This document shows positions 37,412 through 46,403 of a stretch of DNA of 64,000 nucleotides, piece by piece. Source of the DNA: Rubrivivax sp. SCN 71-131 (GTDB taxonomy: Bacteria; Pseudomonadota; Gammaproteobacteria; Burkholderiales; Burkholderiaceae_C). A program made the position numbers and the translations under genes. Under the pieces are notes generated by a model. It was not told the origin of the DNA, ran no database searches, and saw nothing but the letters and a program-made list of their open reading frames with translations. Location: the NCBI GenBank assembly GCA_001724995.1, contig MEFD01000016.1, forward strand, positions 124,001-188,000. The letters run 5' to 3'. The first letter of the stretch is position 1; the number at the start of each line of letters is the position of its first letter.

Positions 37412-38521
37412 TCAGAACACGATCACCCCACGCGCATTGCGCCCGTTGGCGAGGTCGTCGAAGGCCTGCGGTGCTTCTTCGATCGTGTAGCGCCGCGTCA
37501 CCAGTTCGTCGAGCTTGAGCTTGCCGGCCTTGTACAGGCCGAGGATGCGCGGGAAGTCCACGCGCGGGCGCGCGCCGCCATAGAGGCTGCCGGTGAGCGT
37601 CTTCTCCTCGAACAGCAGGCTGCTGCAGCGCACGCTGACCTGGTCGTCGGCGCGCGCCACGCCTACCATCACCGCGGTGCCGGCCTTGCGCAGGCAGCCG
37701 TAAGCCTGGGCCAGCACGCTGCCCACGCCGACGCACTCGAAGGCGTAGTCGGCGCCGCCGCCGGTGAGCTTGCGCAGCGCCCTGGCCGCGTCTTCGCCGG
37801 GCGTGGGCGCGTAGACATGCGTGGCGCCGAAGGCCCTGGCCAGCACGAGCTTGGCGTCGTTGGTGTCGACGGCGACGATCATCGCTGCGCCGCTCATCGC
37901 ACAGCCCTGGATGGCGTTGAGGCCCACGCCGCCGGCGCCGAAGACGACGCAGGTCGACCCGGGCTCGACCTTGGCCGTGTTCACCGCGGCGCCCCAGCCC
38001 GTCATCACGCCGCAGCTCACCAGCGCGCAGCACTCCGGCGCCACGCCGCTGGCGTCGATCTTCACGACGTTGCTGACGTGCAGCGTGGCGAACTCGGCCA
38101 TGACGCCGCAGCCGCTGAAGATGGACAGCGGCGCGCCGGCGGTGTCGAAGGTGCGCACCGTGCCGTCGGGCAGCGTCGTCACCGACCTGGCGGCCAGGTT
38201 GCAGAGCTCGGGCCGGCCGATCGAGCACCAGCGGCAAGTTCCGCACATGCTGACGAAGGAGGAGAGCACGGTGTCGCCGACGGCGAACTCGCTCACGCCC
38301 TCGCCCACGGCGATGACCTCGCCCACGCCCTCGTGCCCGAGCACGACCGGCGGCGGCAGCGGCAGGGTGCCGGTGACCACCGAGAGGTCGCTGTGACAGA
38401 CGCCGCAGGCCTGCAGCCGCATCGTCACCTCGTCGCGCCGCGGGTCGGCCACGGTGATGGTCTCGACGACGACGGGGGCGCAGGTCTGGCGCACGAGCGC
38501 GGCGCGGGCGGTGTAGGTCAT
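37412..38521 (-). CDS. Zinc-dependent alcohol dehydrogenase
   Basis: 369-aa medium-chain dehydrogenase. The catalytic zinc site is CGVCHSDL plus GHEGVGEV; the structural zinc loop is MCGTCRWCSIGRPELC; NAD binding is in CVVFGAGGVGLNAIQGC and VAVDTNDAKL. It resembles class III-like/aryl-alcohol dehydrogenases of the AdhP/XylB side branch. The substrate is not evident. It diverges from the MurA paralogue. Confidence 0.9.
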   Translation of the reverse strand: MTYTARAALVRQTCAPVVVETITVADPRRDEVTMRLQACGVCHSDLSVVTGTLPLPPPVVLGHEGVGEVIAVGEGVSEFAVGDTVLSSFVSMCGTCRWCSIGRPELCNLAARSVTTLPDGTVRTFDTAGAPLSIFSGCGVMAEFATLHVSNVVKIDASGVAPECCALVSCGVMTGWGAAVNTAKVEPGSTCVVFGAGGVGLNAIQGCAMSGAAMIVAVDTNDAKLVLARAFGATHVYAPTPGEDAARALRKLTGGGADYAFECVGVGSVLAQAYGCLRKAGTAVMVGVARADDQVSVRCSSLLFEEKTLTGSLYGGARPRVDFPRILGLYKAGKLKLDELVTRRYTIEEAPQAFDDLANGRNARGVIVF

Positions 38522-38629
38522 GGCGCGGGCTTTCGGGGGTTTCCAGTCGTTGCAGCCGCGACTCTACGGCCGGCGCCGATAATCGCGGCCCGACCGACCC
38601 GCGCGAGCGCCTGCTTCCGTCCCCTGCCC

Positions 38630-39931
38630 ATGTCCGACCTCATCGTCCACGGCGGCAAGCCGCTGCGCGGCCGCCTCGTGCCCTCGGCGAACAAGAACGC
38701 CGTGCTGCCCATCCTCTGCGCGACGCTGCTCACGCGCGAGCCGGTGCGCCTCGTGGGCATTCCCGAGATCACCGACGTGAGGAAGATCCTCGAGATCTTC
38801 CGCGAGCTCGGCAGCCGCGTCGAGGTCGATTACGCGGCACGCGTGCTCGACCTGCACCACGAACACACGCGCTTCGACGAGACGCTGCACCGCCTGCCCG
38901 AGGAGATGCGCAGCAGCATCATGCTGGTGCCCGGGCTGCTGGCGCGCTTTGGCGTGGCGCGCATCGAGGACGACGTCAAGGGCTGCAGCCTGGGCATGCG
39001 GGAGATCGACCCGCACGTCGAGGTCATGCAGAGCTTCGGCGCCACCGTCGCGCGCCGGCCCGACGGCATCGTCATGCGTGCCGAGCGCCCGCTGCGCGCG
39101 GCGCAGCACTGGCTGGACTACGCCAGCGTCACGACGACCGAGAACTACGTCCTCTGCGCCGCACTGGCCGAAGGCCGCAGCGTGCTGATGAACGCCGCCA
39201 GCGAGCCGCACGTGCAGGAGTTCTGCCGCTTCATGCAGATGCTGGGGGCACGCATCGAGGGCCTGGGCACATCGCGCCTGGTGGTCGAAGGCGTGGCGCG
39301 ACTCGGCGGCGGCAGCTTCACCTTCGACGAGGACTTCCACGAGATCGTCACCTTCCTTGCGCTCGGCGCGATCAGCGGCGGCGCGGTCGAGGTGAAGAAC
39401 TCGACGCCCGAGCAGTTCCCGCTCATCGACCGCACATTCGCCAAGTTCGGCGTGCAGGTCGTGCACGAGGGCGGCTGGTCGCGCACCTTGCCCGATGGCC
39501 CGCTGCGCGTGCGCGAGCCCTTCACGCGCAACATCCTGCAGAAGGTCGAGGCCGCGCCCTGGCCCTACCTGCCGGTGGACCTGCTGCCGATCTTCGTCGC
39601 GCTGGGCGTGCGCGCCGAAGGCAGCATGCTGTTCTGGAACAAGGTCTACGACGGCGCCATGGGCTGGACCAGCGAACTCTCCAAGTTCGGCGGCCACGCG
39701 CTGATGTGCGACCCGCACCGCGTCATCGTCTTCGGCGGCAAGCCGCTCGCGCCGGCCACGGTCGAGAGCCCCTACATCATCCGCGTGGCGATCGCGCTGC
39801 TGATGCTGGCCGCCAGCATCCCCGGCAACAGCACCATCCGCAACGCCGCGCCGATCCGCCGCGCGCACCCGAACTTCGTCGAGAACCTGAGCGCGCTGGG
39901 CGCCGAGATCGAGTGGCGCGATTCGCCGTGA
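38630..39931 (+). CDS. MurA-like UDP-N-acetylglucosamine 1-carboxyvinyltransferase paralogue
   Basis: 433-aa EPSP-synthase-fold enolpyruvyl transferase. Aligned to E. coli MurA by eye it keeps Lys22 (SANKNAVLPI), the PEP-binding Cys (C119 in KGCSLG), the following Arg (R124) and Asp (D317 in LPVDLLPIF). The loop around the Cys (KGCSLGMREIDPH) differs from the usual PGGCxIGxRPxDLH, and the C-terminal half is divergent. It may be a second MurA or act on a related sugar nucleotide. No other cell-wall gene is adjacent. Confidence 0.82.
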   Translation: MSDLIVHGGKPLRGRLVPSANKNAVLPILCATLLTREPVRLVGIPEITDVRKILEIFRELGSRVEVDYAARVLDLHHEHTRFDETLHRLPEEMRSSIMLVPGLLARFGVARIEDDVKGCSLGMREIDPHVEVMQSFGATVARRPDGIVMRAERPLRAAQHWLDYASVTTTENYVLCAALAEGRSVLMNAASEPHVQEFCRFMQMLGARIEGLGTSRLVVEGVARLGGGSFTFDEDFHEIVTFLALGAISGGAVEVKNSTPEQFPLIDRTFAKFGVQVVHEGGWSRTLPDGPLRVREPFTRNILQKVEAAPWPYLPVDLLPIFVALGVRAEGSMLFWNKVYDGAMGWTSELSKFGGHALMCDPHRVIVFGGKPLAPATVESPYIIRVAIALLMLAASIPGNSTIRNAAPIRRAHPNFVENLSALGAEIEWRDSP

Positions 39932-39941
39932 GTCGCGCGAT

Positions 39942-40337
39942 TCAGGGCTGAGGCTCGGCGGTCAGCGCCATCGCCTCGGCCTCGATCAGCAAGCCGTGGT
40001 GCAGCGCCGGCACCGGGATCACCGCCCGCGCGGGGCGATGCACGCCCAGCCACTGTGCGTAGAGCGCATCGAACTCGGCCGAGTACGCGATGTCGGTCAG
40101 GTAGACACGCACCTGCACCAGGCGCTGCGGGTTCGTGCCGGCGCTGCGCAGCGCGGCTTCGAGGTTGGCCAGAACCTGCTGCGCCTGCACCGCAAAGGGA
40201 GCGTCGCCGAGCTTGCGTCCCTGCGCATCGATCGGCAACTGCCCCGACACCCACACTTGCCCGCCGGCGACGACGGCGGAGCTGTAGTGGCCGCCGGGCG
40301 GGCTCGAACCGACGGCTTGCAGGCAGTTGATGGTCAT
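39942..40337 (-). CDS. ridA: RidA-family reactive intermediate deaminase
   Basis: 131-aa YjgF/RidA protein. GGHYSSAVVAGGQVWVSGQLPID, NPQRLVQVRVYLTDI and RPARAVIPVPALHHGLLIEAEAMAL are canonical, and R104 in P-A-R is the imine-binding arginine. Unlike the two RidA-like proteins in the CoA clusters this one should be a true enamine/imine deaminase. It overlaps nothing and diverges from the DUF364 gene. Confidence 0.9.
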   Translation of the reverse strand: MTINCLQAVGSSPPGGHYSSAVVAGGQVWVSGQLPIDAQGRKLGDAPFAVQAQQVLANLEAALRSAGTNPQRLVQVRVYLTDIAYSAEFDALYAQWLGVHRPARAVIPVPALHHGLLIEAEAMALTAEPQP

Positions 40338-40392
40338 GGTGACTCCAAGGGGATTTGAGGGGCCGGGCGGCGCGGCAAGGCATCATCGCAGC

Positions 40393-41238
40393 ATGCGAAT
40401 CGCCGACGAGATCTCCGCCCTGCTCGCGCAGGCGCATGCCGAAGGGCCGCCGCTGCGCGTGCGCGCGCTGCACCTGCCACCCGTGTCCCCGCCCGAAGGC
40501 CAGGAGGGCGAGTTCGCCGCGCTCGAGCTCGAGTCCGGCGCGGTCGGCCTGTGCTTCCTGCTGCTGGACGACACGCTCACCAGCATCGCCGCGCTTGCCC
40601 AAGCCGTGCAAGGCGTCGACGCGCGCGAGATGGTCGCCTGGTGGGCGCACGGCCAGGCGGCAGCGGCGTCGCCGGCACGTGCGGCGCTCGGCTATGCCGC
40701 CGTCAACGCGCTCACGCGCGCGGTCTTCGATCGCGCCGGTTTCGTGCCGCCGCGGGCGGGCAACAGCATCGGCGGCCTGGACCCGCAGCCGGGCGATGCC
40801 ATCGGCATGGTGGGGCTCTTCCCGCCGCTGGTGCGGCGCGTGGTGGCCGCGGGCGCGCGGCTGACGGTGCTGGAGCTGCGGCCCGAGCTGGCAGGCGAGC
40901 ACGAAGGCTACACGGTGACGCTCGACCCGCAGGCGCTCGCCGCCTGCACCCAGGTGCTGTCGACGAGCACCGTGCTGCTCAACCACAGCTTCGACGGCGT
41001 GCGCCAGGCGGCGCGTGCGGCGCAGCGCTTCGTGCTCGTCGGCCCGGGGGCGGGATGCCCGCCGGACCCGCTGTTCGCCGCGGGCGTCAGCGCCATGGCC
41101 GGAAGCTGGATCGCGGACCCCGCGGCGCTGGTGCGCGCGATCACCACCGGCGCGTCCTGGGGCGATGCGGTATTCAAGTTCCTGCTCGAGCGCGAGCGCT
41201 ATCCGGGCTGGGCGGCGATGCTGCGCTCGCCTCGCTGA
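40393..41238 (+). CDS. DUF364-type putative heavy-metal chelation protein
   Basis: 281 aa. The N-terminal enolase-like part is followed by a Rossmann-like DUF364 domain: DAIGMVGLFPPLVRRVVAAGARLTVLELRPE, LSTSTVLLNHSFDGV, VLVGPGAGCPPDPLFAAGVSAMAGSWIADPAALVRAI. Proteins of this family lie in metal-homeostasis or nitrogenase-linked clusters elsewhere, but the biochemical role is unproved. No metal transporter is adjacent. Confidence 0.78.
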   Translation: MRIADEISALLAQAHAEGPPLRVRALHLPPVSPPEGQEGEFAALELESGAVGLCFLLLDDTLTSIAALAQAVQGVDAREMVAWWAHGQAAAASPARAALGYAAVNALTRAVFDRAGFVPPRAGNSIGGLDPQPGDAIGMVGLFPPLVRRVVAAGARLTVLELRPELAGEHEGYTVTLDPQALAACTQVLSTSTVLLNHSFDGVRQAARAAQRFVLVGPGAGCPPDPLFAAGVSAMAGSWIADPAALVRAITTGASWGDAVFKFLLERERYPGWAAMLRSPR

Positions 41239-41262
41239 GCCGCCGCAGGGCGTTCCTGCCCC

Positions 41263-42492
41263 TCAGTCCACGAGCGCGCCGCGCTGCGTGCGCTTGGAGG
41301 CGTACATCAGGCGGTCGGCATGGTCCAGCAGCGTCGGCGCATCGCGGCCATCGCGCGGATAGAGCGCCAGGCCGATGCTCACGCACAGGTCGATCGCCGG
41401 CAGGCCCTCGAGCTGCAGCGGCCTGCGCATCTGCGCCTCGATCTTGCGCGCCACGACGTCGGCGTCCGCCGCCTCGGCCAGCGGCTCGAGCAGGATCGCG
41501 AACTCGTCCCCGCCCAGGCGGGCGACGAGGTCGGAGTCGCGCAGCGCGCGCTGCAGGCGCTGGCCGAGTTCGACCAGCACCTGGTCGCCGACCGTGTGCC
41601 CGTAGGTGTCGTTGATGGCCTTGAAGCGGTCGGCGTCGACGAACATCAGGCCCAGGGCGCTGCCGCGCTCGGCCGCCTGGTCGACCGCCTGCTGCAGCCG
41701 TGCGGCGAAGGTGCTGCGGTTGGGCAGGCCGGTGAGCGCATCGACCTCGGCCTGCTGGCGCAGCAGTTCGTTGCGCGTGCGCAGCCTGCGCTCGCGTGCC
41801 AGCAGCTCGGCCTCGTGGGTCTGCACCTCGGCCAGCAAGGCGTTGAAGTCCTCGCCCAGCGCGTCGATCTCGGCGATGCCGGTGCCGGGCGCGCGCTCGG
41901 AGAAGGCGCGCGATTCGCGCACGCCGCGCGTGAACTGCGCCAGCGCCCGTAGCGGCGCGGTGATGCGGTCCTCGAGCCGCCGCGTGGCCACGACGACCAG
42001 CGCGGCGGTCGCGGCCATCGCCGCCGCCAGCCCCAGCGCGTAGCCGCCGAGCAGGCCGAGCAGCGCCTGGCCGTCGCCGCGCAGGCGCAGTTCGGCGCGC
42101 GCGCGCTCGTTGAGCATCACCGGCGCGCTGGCCTGCAGCTCGAACAGCCGCGCCGCGACGCGGTCGACCCAGAGCCCGAAGGCGCTGCCCTCGCGCTGCA
42201 CGCGCGTGAGCATGCGCCCATCGGCCAGCTCGATCTCGGCATGCGCCAGCCGCTCCTGCGTGGCCAGCAGCTGCAGCAGCTCGGCGGCAGCCTGGGCGTC
42301 CTCGAAGATGACGGCGGCCTGCGCGCTGAAGGCGGCGCTGCGCGCGACACCCTGCAGGCTGCGCCCGACCTCGCTGCGCAGCAGTTGCACCGCGACCGCG
42401 CCGACGATCACGGCGGCCAGCGCGAGCGCCGCCGCCGCGGAGCGCCAATGGCCCCGGCGCAGCATTCGGGACAAGGGGAGCGACTCGCCCAT
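41263..42492 (-). CDS. Membrane-bound diguanylate cyclase (CHASE8-like, HAMP, GGDEF)
   Basis: 409 aa. Two membrane helices (~residues 18-38 and 143-166) flank a periplasmic sensor resembling CHASE8. A HAMP-like linker (RRLEDRITAPLRALAQFTRGVRES) and a coiled coil lead to the GGDEF domain (DALTGLPNRSTFAARL, LGGDEFAILLEPL). The active site GGDEF is intact. An RxxD inhibitory site (RDSD) sits five residues upstream, so product feedback by cyclic di-GMP is expected. No EAL domain. Confidence 0.9.
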   Translation of the reverse strand: MGESLPLSRMLRRGHWRSAAAALALAAVIVGAVAVQLLRSEVGRSLQGVARSAAFSAQAAVIFEDAQAAAELLQLLATQERLAHAEIELADGRMLTRVQREGSAFGLWVDRVAARLFELQASAPVMLNERARAELRLRGDGQALLGLLGGYALGLAAAMAATAALVVVATRRLEDRITAPLRALAQFTRGVRESRAFSERAPGTGIAEIDALGEDFNALLAEVQTHEAELLARERRLRTRNELLRQQAEVDALTGLPNRSTFAARLQQAVDQAAERGSALGLMFVDADRFKAINDTYGHTVGDQVLVELGQRLQRALRDSDLVARLGGDEFAILLEPLAEAADADVVARKIEAQMRRPLQLEGLPAIDLCVSIGLALYPRDGRDAPTLLDHADRLMYASKRTQRGALVD

Positions 42493-42607
42493 CGCGCCGA
42501 GTCTAGGCGGGGGGCGGTCCGCCCGCCACGGCGTTCACGATTGCTTGCAGCCTTTGCCGGGCCGCGAGGCTTCCCCGGCCGCCGCCGGGGCTCGGGCCGC
42601 GGCCCGC

Positions 42608-43105
42608 CTAGCGATAGGCCTGGAAGACGCTGGCGCCGCCGCCGGCGTCGAGCAGCAGCACGTCATAGGGGTCTCGGCGACCGCCGTAGACCTCGCCGTC
42701 CATCCCGGGCGAGCCCACCGGCATGCCGGGCACGGCCAGGCCCAGCGCCCTGGGGCGCTGGCGCAGCAGGCGCTGCACCTCGCGCGCCGGCACATGGCCT
42801 TCGATGGCGTAGCCGCCGACCCAGGCCGTGTGGCAGCTGCCGTACTGCAGCGCGATGCCCAGGCGCTTGCGCATCGCGGTGTTGCCGCTGTCATGCACGG
42901 TCACGGCAAAGCCGTGCTCGCGCATGTGCGCGATCCAGTCGCCGCAGCATCCGCAGTTCGGATCCTTCCAGACGTCGAGCTGCGCGGCGGCGGGCGCCGC
43001 GGCGCGCGCACCCGGGGCCAGCCGCATCGCCAGGGCCGCAGCCACCGTGCGCTGCAGCCAGCGGCGGCGGCCCGGGGCCAGGGGAAGGAGCGGCAGGGGT
43101 GTCAT
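42608..43105 (-). CDS. DUF411 putative metal-binding protein
   Basis: 165 aa with a twin-arginine-like signal (PGRRRWLQRTVAAALAMRLAPGARA) and the DUF411 core: VWKDPNCGCCGDWIAHMREHGF carries the C-x-C-C motif (C51, C53, C54), with YGSCHTAWVGGYAIEGHVPAREVQRLL. Members often accompany copper-resistance or cytochrome genes and are thought to bind copper or assist its delivery. It diverges from a cytochrome cd1-like gene, with an FNR-type box 37 nt upstream of its start. Confidence 0.88.
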   Translation of the reverse strand: MTPLPLLPLAPGRRRWLQRTVAAALAMRLAPGARAAAPAAAQLDVWKDPNCGCCGDWIAHMREHGFAVTVHDSGNTAMRKRLGIALQYGSCHTAWVGGYAIEGHVPAREVQRLLRQRPRALGLAVPGMPVGSPGMDGEVYGGRRDPYDVLLLDAGGGASVFQAYR

Positions 43106-43323
43106 CGCGCGCGAACCTCGGAAGTTTCCGCGGCAGTGTAGATGATGCGGATCAAGACGGTATTCAAGCGGCCCGCAGGGCGGCGCAGGCCGGCGGGCGG
43201 AGTGGCCGCCGGCATCGCACCCCGCGACTCGGGCTTTCGTGCCCCAGGGCGCGTGCCTTGGGACAATCGCCGGTCGTTGGCGGAGCGGTACTGCCGCCGG
43301 CAAGCCAAGGAGGCGTCGAGACC
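43106..43323. promoter_or_regulatory. Intergenic region with FNR/Dnr-type box
   Basis: 218 nt between divergent DUF411 and cytochrome cd1-like genes. At 43142-43155, ATGAT-GCGG-ATCAA matches the FNR consensus TTGAT-N4-ATCAA at 9 of 10 defined positions. It is 37 nt from the DUF411 start and 169 nt from the cytochrome start. A clear sigma-70 pair is not visible. Confidence 0.5.
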
Positions 43324-44943
43324 ATGAGACCGCGCACCGCAGCAGTCCTGCAGGCGGCGATGGCCGCCCTTGTCACCCTCGCCACCTGGGCCCCGGCGCC
43401 CGGCGCTGCGGCGGCGCTCGATGTCGAGGCCGCCGAGCGCCTGTACGAACAGCATTGCGCGGTCTGCCACGGTGCCGACCGCGGCGGCTACATCGGGCCC
43501 GCGCTCAACCGCGACGAGACCAAGCTCAGCCGCAGCGAGGTGCTGGGCCGCATCCTCAGCGGCGCGCCGCCGACGCTGATGCCGCAGCATCCGTCCTGGC
43601 GCGGAGTGCTGAATGCCAGGGACCGCGACCTGCTCGCCGACCTCATCAAGACGCAGCCGGCGCGCAAGCTGAGCTGGGACATGCAGGACATCCGCGCCTC
43701 GCTGCAGGTGCTGGTGCCGCCGGACGTGCCCAAGGTGGGCGCGCCGCGCTACCGCATCGATCACATCGACGACCTGATGGGCGTGATGTCGCGCGGGCGC
43801 CAGGCCGCGGGCAAGGAGGCCAAGGTGGTCTTCTTCGACGGCCGTACGCACCGCAAGGTCGGCGAGGTGCGGACCGACTTCGCGCCGCACCTGATGGACT
43901 TTCACCCGACCGACCCGCGCTGGGCCTACGTGCGCGACGATGCCGGCTGGCTGCACAAGGTCGACCTCTACGCGATGCGCACCGAGCGCAGGATCCGCGC
44001 CGGGCTCAACGGCATTTCGCTTGCCGTCTCGCGCGACGGCCGGTTCGTTGCCGCCGGCTCCTACGTGCCGCACACGATGGTGATCATGGACGCGCAGACG
44101 CTCGAGCCGCTGCACCTGCTCGATCTCGCCGGCGTCGATCCGGACGGCAGGATGGTCGAGGCCGATGCCGGAACCATCATGGCGCTGCCCAAGGCGAACG
44201 CGTTCGCGATCGCGCTCGAGCAGGCGGGGCAGGTGTGGATCATCGACCTCGACCGCCCGGGCATGCCCTACAAGGTGGTCAAGGACGTCGGCCGCCACCT
44301 GCACGACGGCTTCTTCTCGCCGGACGGCCGCTACATGGTCGTCGCCTCCTACGACGATCACGTCAACACGGTGATCGACCTCGACGAGGCGCGCATCGTG
44401 CGCAAGATCCCCTCGGGCTGCAAGCCGCACCTGGGCTCGGGCGCGGTGATCCGCTCGGGTGGGCGGCTGCTGGGCATCGGCACCAACATCGGCGACAAGA
44501 AGTGCGCGTCCTTCGAGGTGACGGTGTTCGACATGCAGACCTTCGACGTCGTCAAGCGCATCCCGGTCGTCGGCCCGACCGAGTCGCCCGCGGCGCACCC
44601 GAACGCGCCCTACGTGATCGTCGACATCGTCGGCACCGGGCCTGATGCCAACAAGCTGCAGTTCATCGACAGGAACACGCTCGAGGTGGTGCGCACGATC
44701 GAGGTCGCGGGGACGATGGGGCACTCGCACTTCCCCGAGTACACCGCGCGCGGCGACTTCTTCTACGTGAGCGCCCGCTACCGCGGCGACCGCAGCCTGG
44801 GCCTGCCCGGCGGCCAGCTCGCGATCTTCGACTCGAAGACGCTGAAGCAGGTGAAGACGGTGCCGATGGACGTCTCGGCCGGCGTCTTCTCGCGGGTGCG
44901 GGCACGCAGCGTCGTTGTCGGGATGCAGCCGCCGGTCGAGTAG
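43324..44943 (+). CDS. Cytochrome cd1-like protein (NirS/NirN family)
   Basis: 539 aa with a signal peptide (to about AAAA, residue 31), an N-terminal cytochrome c domain (heme c site CAVCH at 45-49; M86 is a possible distal ligand) and a C-terminal eight-bladed d1-type propeller. Histidines lie where d1 proteins need them: H189 (FAPHLMDF) as possible d1 ligand, H327 (GRHLHDGF) and H369 (CKPHLGSG) as possible active-site pair. It could be a nitrite reductase, a NirN-type dihydro-heme d1 dehydrogenase or a paralogue. No nir biogenesis genes (nirE, nirF, nirJ) are in the window, so the d1 heme would come from elsewhere. Confidence 0.85.
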   Translation: MRPRTAAVLQAAMAALVTLATWAPAPGAAAALDVEAAERLYEQHCAVCHGADRGGYIGPALNRDETKLSRSEVLGRILSGAPPTLMPQHPSWRGVLNARDRDLLADLIKTQPARKLSWDMQDIRASLQVLVPPDVPKVGAPRYRIDHIDDLMGVMSRGRQAAGKEAKVVFFDGRTHRKVGEVRTDFAPHLMDFHPTDPRWAYVRDDAGWLHKVDLYAMRTERRIRAGLNGISLAVSRDGRFVAAGSYVPHTMVIMDAQTLEPLHLLDLAGVDPDGRMVEADAGTIMALPKANAFAIALEQAGQVWIIDLDRPGMPYKVVKDVGRHLHDGFFSPDGRYMVVASYDDHVNTVIDLDEARIVRKIPSGCKPHLGSGAVIRSGGRLLGIGTNIGDKKCASFEVTVFDMQTFDVVKRIPVVGPTESPAAHPNAPYVIVDIVGTGPDANKLQFIDRNTLEVVRTIEVAGTMGHSHFPEYTARGDFFYVSARYRGDRSLGLPGGQLAIFDSKTLKQVKTVPMDVSAGVFSRVRARSVVVGMQPPVE

Positions 44944-44987
44944 GCGAGTCGTCGTGTCGTTGCGGGGCGCAGGAGCCCTCACCCCGG

Positions 44988-45013
44988 CCCTCTCCCGCAA
45001 GGGCGGGAGAGGG
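44988..45013. repeat. REP-like hairpin / bidirectional terminator
   Basis: CCCTCTCCCGC and GCGGGAGAGGG form a perfect 11-bp stem with a 4-nt loop, preceded by CCCTCACCCCGG. This is the look of a widespread proteobacterial intergenic repeat. It fills the gap between the convergent cytochrome and hutF genes. Whether other copies exist in the genome cannot be seen here. Confidence 0.6.
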
Positions 45014-45023
45014 GGAAACCGGT

Positions 45024-46403
45024 TCAGGCCTGCGCCCAGAGCGCTTGCATCGCCTGCGCGTAGCGGGTGGCGATCGCGGCGCGATCGGGTGCGATCCAGC
45101 GCCCGGCGACCATCACGCGCGCGAAGGGGCGCGTCGGTGCGGCAAAGACGAGGCCGTCGAGCAGGTTTTCGCCGGGCAGGCCAAGCAGCGCCGGGTCGGC
45201 GAGGTGGAGCAGCAGCAGGTCGGCGCGCGCGCCGGCAAGCAGGCCCCAGCGCCGGGCGCCCATCGCGGCGCCGCCGCCGAAGCGCATGCGCTCGAAGAGG
45301 CGCGCCGCGGTCGAGGGCTCCTGCCCGGGTGCCGCGGCGACGTTGCGCTCGTGGCGCACGAGGCGCTGCGCGTACTCGAGCCAGCGCAGCTCCTCCGGCC
45401 AGGCGCGGGTGACCTGGCTGTCCGAGCCAAGCGACAGCGCCACGCCGTGCGTGAGCCAGCCGGGCAGGTCGGGCACGCCGTCGCCGAGGTTGGCTTCGGT
45501 GCCCGGGCAGAGCACGACGCCGGCGCCGCAGGCGGCCACGCCCTCGACCTCGCTGGCCACGCTGTGCGTGGCGTGCACGAGCTGCCAGCGCACGTCCATC
45601 CCGGCGTGCTTGACCAGCCACTCGATCGGCCGCGCGCCGGTGACGTCGAGGCATTCGCGCACCTCGGCCGTCTGCTCGGCGACGTGGATGTGCAGCGGGC
45701 CGTCGCTGCGCGCGGCGAGCACCTTCAGCGACTCGGGCCGCACGGCGCGCAGCGAGTGCAGCGCCGCGCCGCAGGCCAGCAGCGGACGCGCCGCGGCGCG
45801 CACCGCGCGCTGGATTGCCAGCACCTCGTCGACCGTCGTGCGAAAGCGCCGCTGGTCCTCGCGCAGGCCGTGCGCCTTGAAGCCGGCGCGCTCGTAGAGC
45901 GTGGGCAACAGCGTGAGGCCCATGCCCGCGTCGGCGGCCGCATCGGCCAGCGCGAAGCTCATCGCCGCCGGGTCGGCGTAGGGCTTGCCGTGCTCGTCGT
46001 GGTGCAGGTAGTGGAACTCGCACACTTCCGTGTAGCCGCCGTCGAGCAGCTCGAGGTAGAGCTGGGCGGCGATCGCCCGCATCTGTTCCGGCGTGATGCG
46101 CAGCGCGACGCCGTACATGCGGTCGCGCCAGGACCAGAAGTCGTCGTGCGCCGATTCGCGCCGCTCGGCCAGGCCGGCGAAAGCGCGCTGGAAGGCGTGG
46201 CTGTGCGCGTCGACGAGGCTCGGCAGCACGGCGGCAGCCAGCAGCTCGGCCTGCGGCGGCGCCGCGCTGTCCGGCGTCACCGCGGCCCAATGGCCGTCCG
46301 CGCCGATCTCGAGCAGCACGCGCTCGCGCCAGCGGCCGTCGACCCAGGCGCGCGGCGCCCACAGCAGCTTGTGGGTAGCGTCAGATCGGGTGGCGTCAGA
46401 CAT
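45024..46403 (-). CDS. hutF: Formimidoylglutamate deiminase HutF
   Basis: 459-aa amidohydrolase-superfamily enzyme. Metal ligands in LVDAHSHAFQRAFAG (HxH), HIHVAEQ, VHATHS and SLGSDSQ. It deiminates N-formimidoyl-glutamate to N-formylglutamate and ammonia, the first half of the five-step histidine route that HutG completes. It is the last gene of hutCDIGF and overlaps the hutG end by 8 nt. Confidence 0.95.
   Translation of the reverse strand: MSDATRSDATHKLLWAPRAWVDGRWRERVLLEIGADGHWAAVTPDSAAPPQAELLAAAVLPSLVDAHSHAFQRAFAGLAERRESAHDDFWSWRDRMYGVALRITPEQMRAIAAQLYLELLDGGYTEVCEFHYLHHDEHGKPYADPAAMSFALADAAADAGMGLTLLPTLYERAGFKAHGLREDQRRFRTTVDEVLAIQRAVRAAARPLLACGAALHSLRAVRPESLKVLAARSDGPLHIHVAEQTAEVRECLDVTGARPIEWLVKHAGMDVRWQLVHATHSVASEVEGVAACGAGVVLCPGTEANLGDGVPDLPGWLTHGVALSLGSDSQVTRAWPEELRWLEYAQRLVRHERNVAAAPGQEPSTAARLFERMRFGGGAAMGARRWGLLAGARADLLLLHLADPALLGLPGENLLDGLVFAAPTRPFARVMVAGRWIAPDRAAIATRYAQAMQALWAQA

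Noticed and set aside
43324..44943. Complete denitrification locus
   Set aside because: Only one d1-type gene is present; no nirE/F/J/D/L/G/H, nor or nos genes occur in the window.
43102..46362. 1086-aa minus-strand open frame
   Set aside because: Antisense shadow over the cytochrome cd1-like and hutF genes; low-complexity composition without family features.
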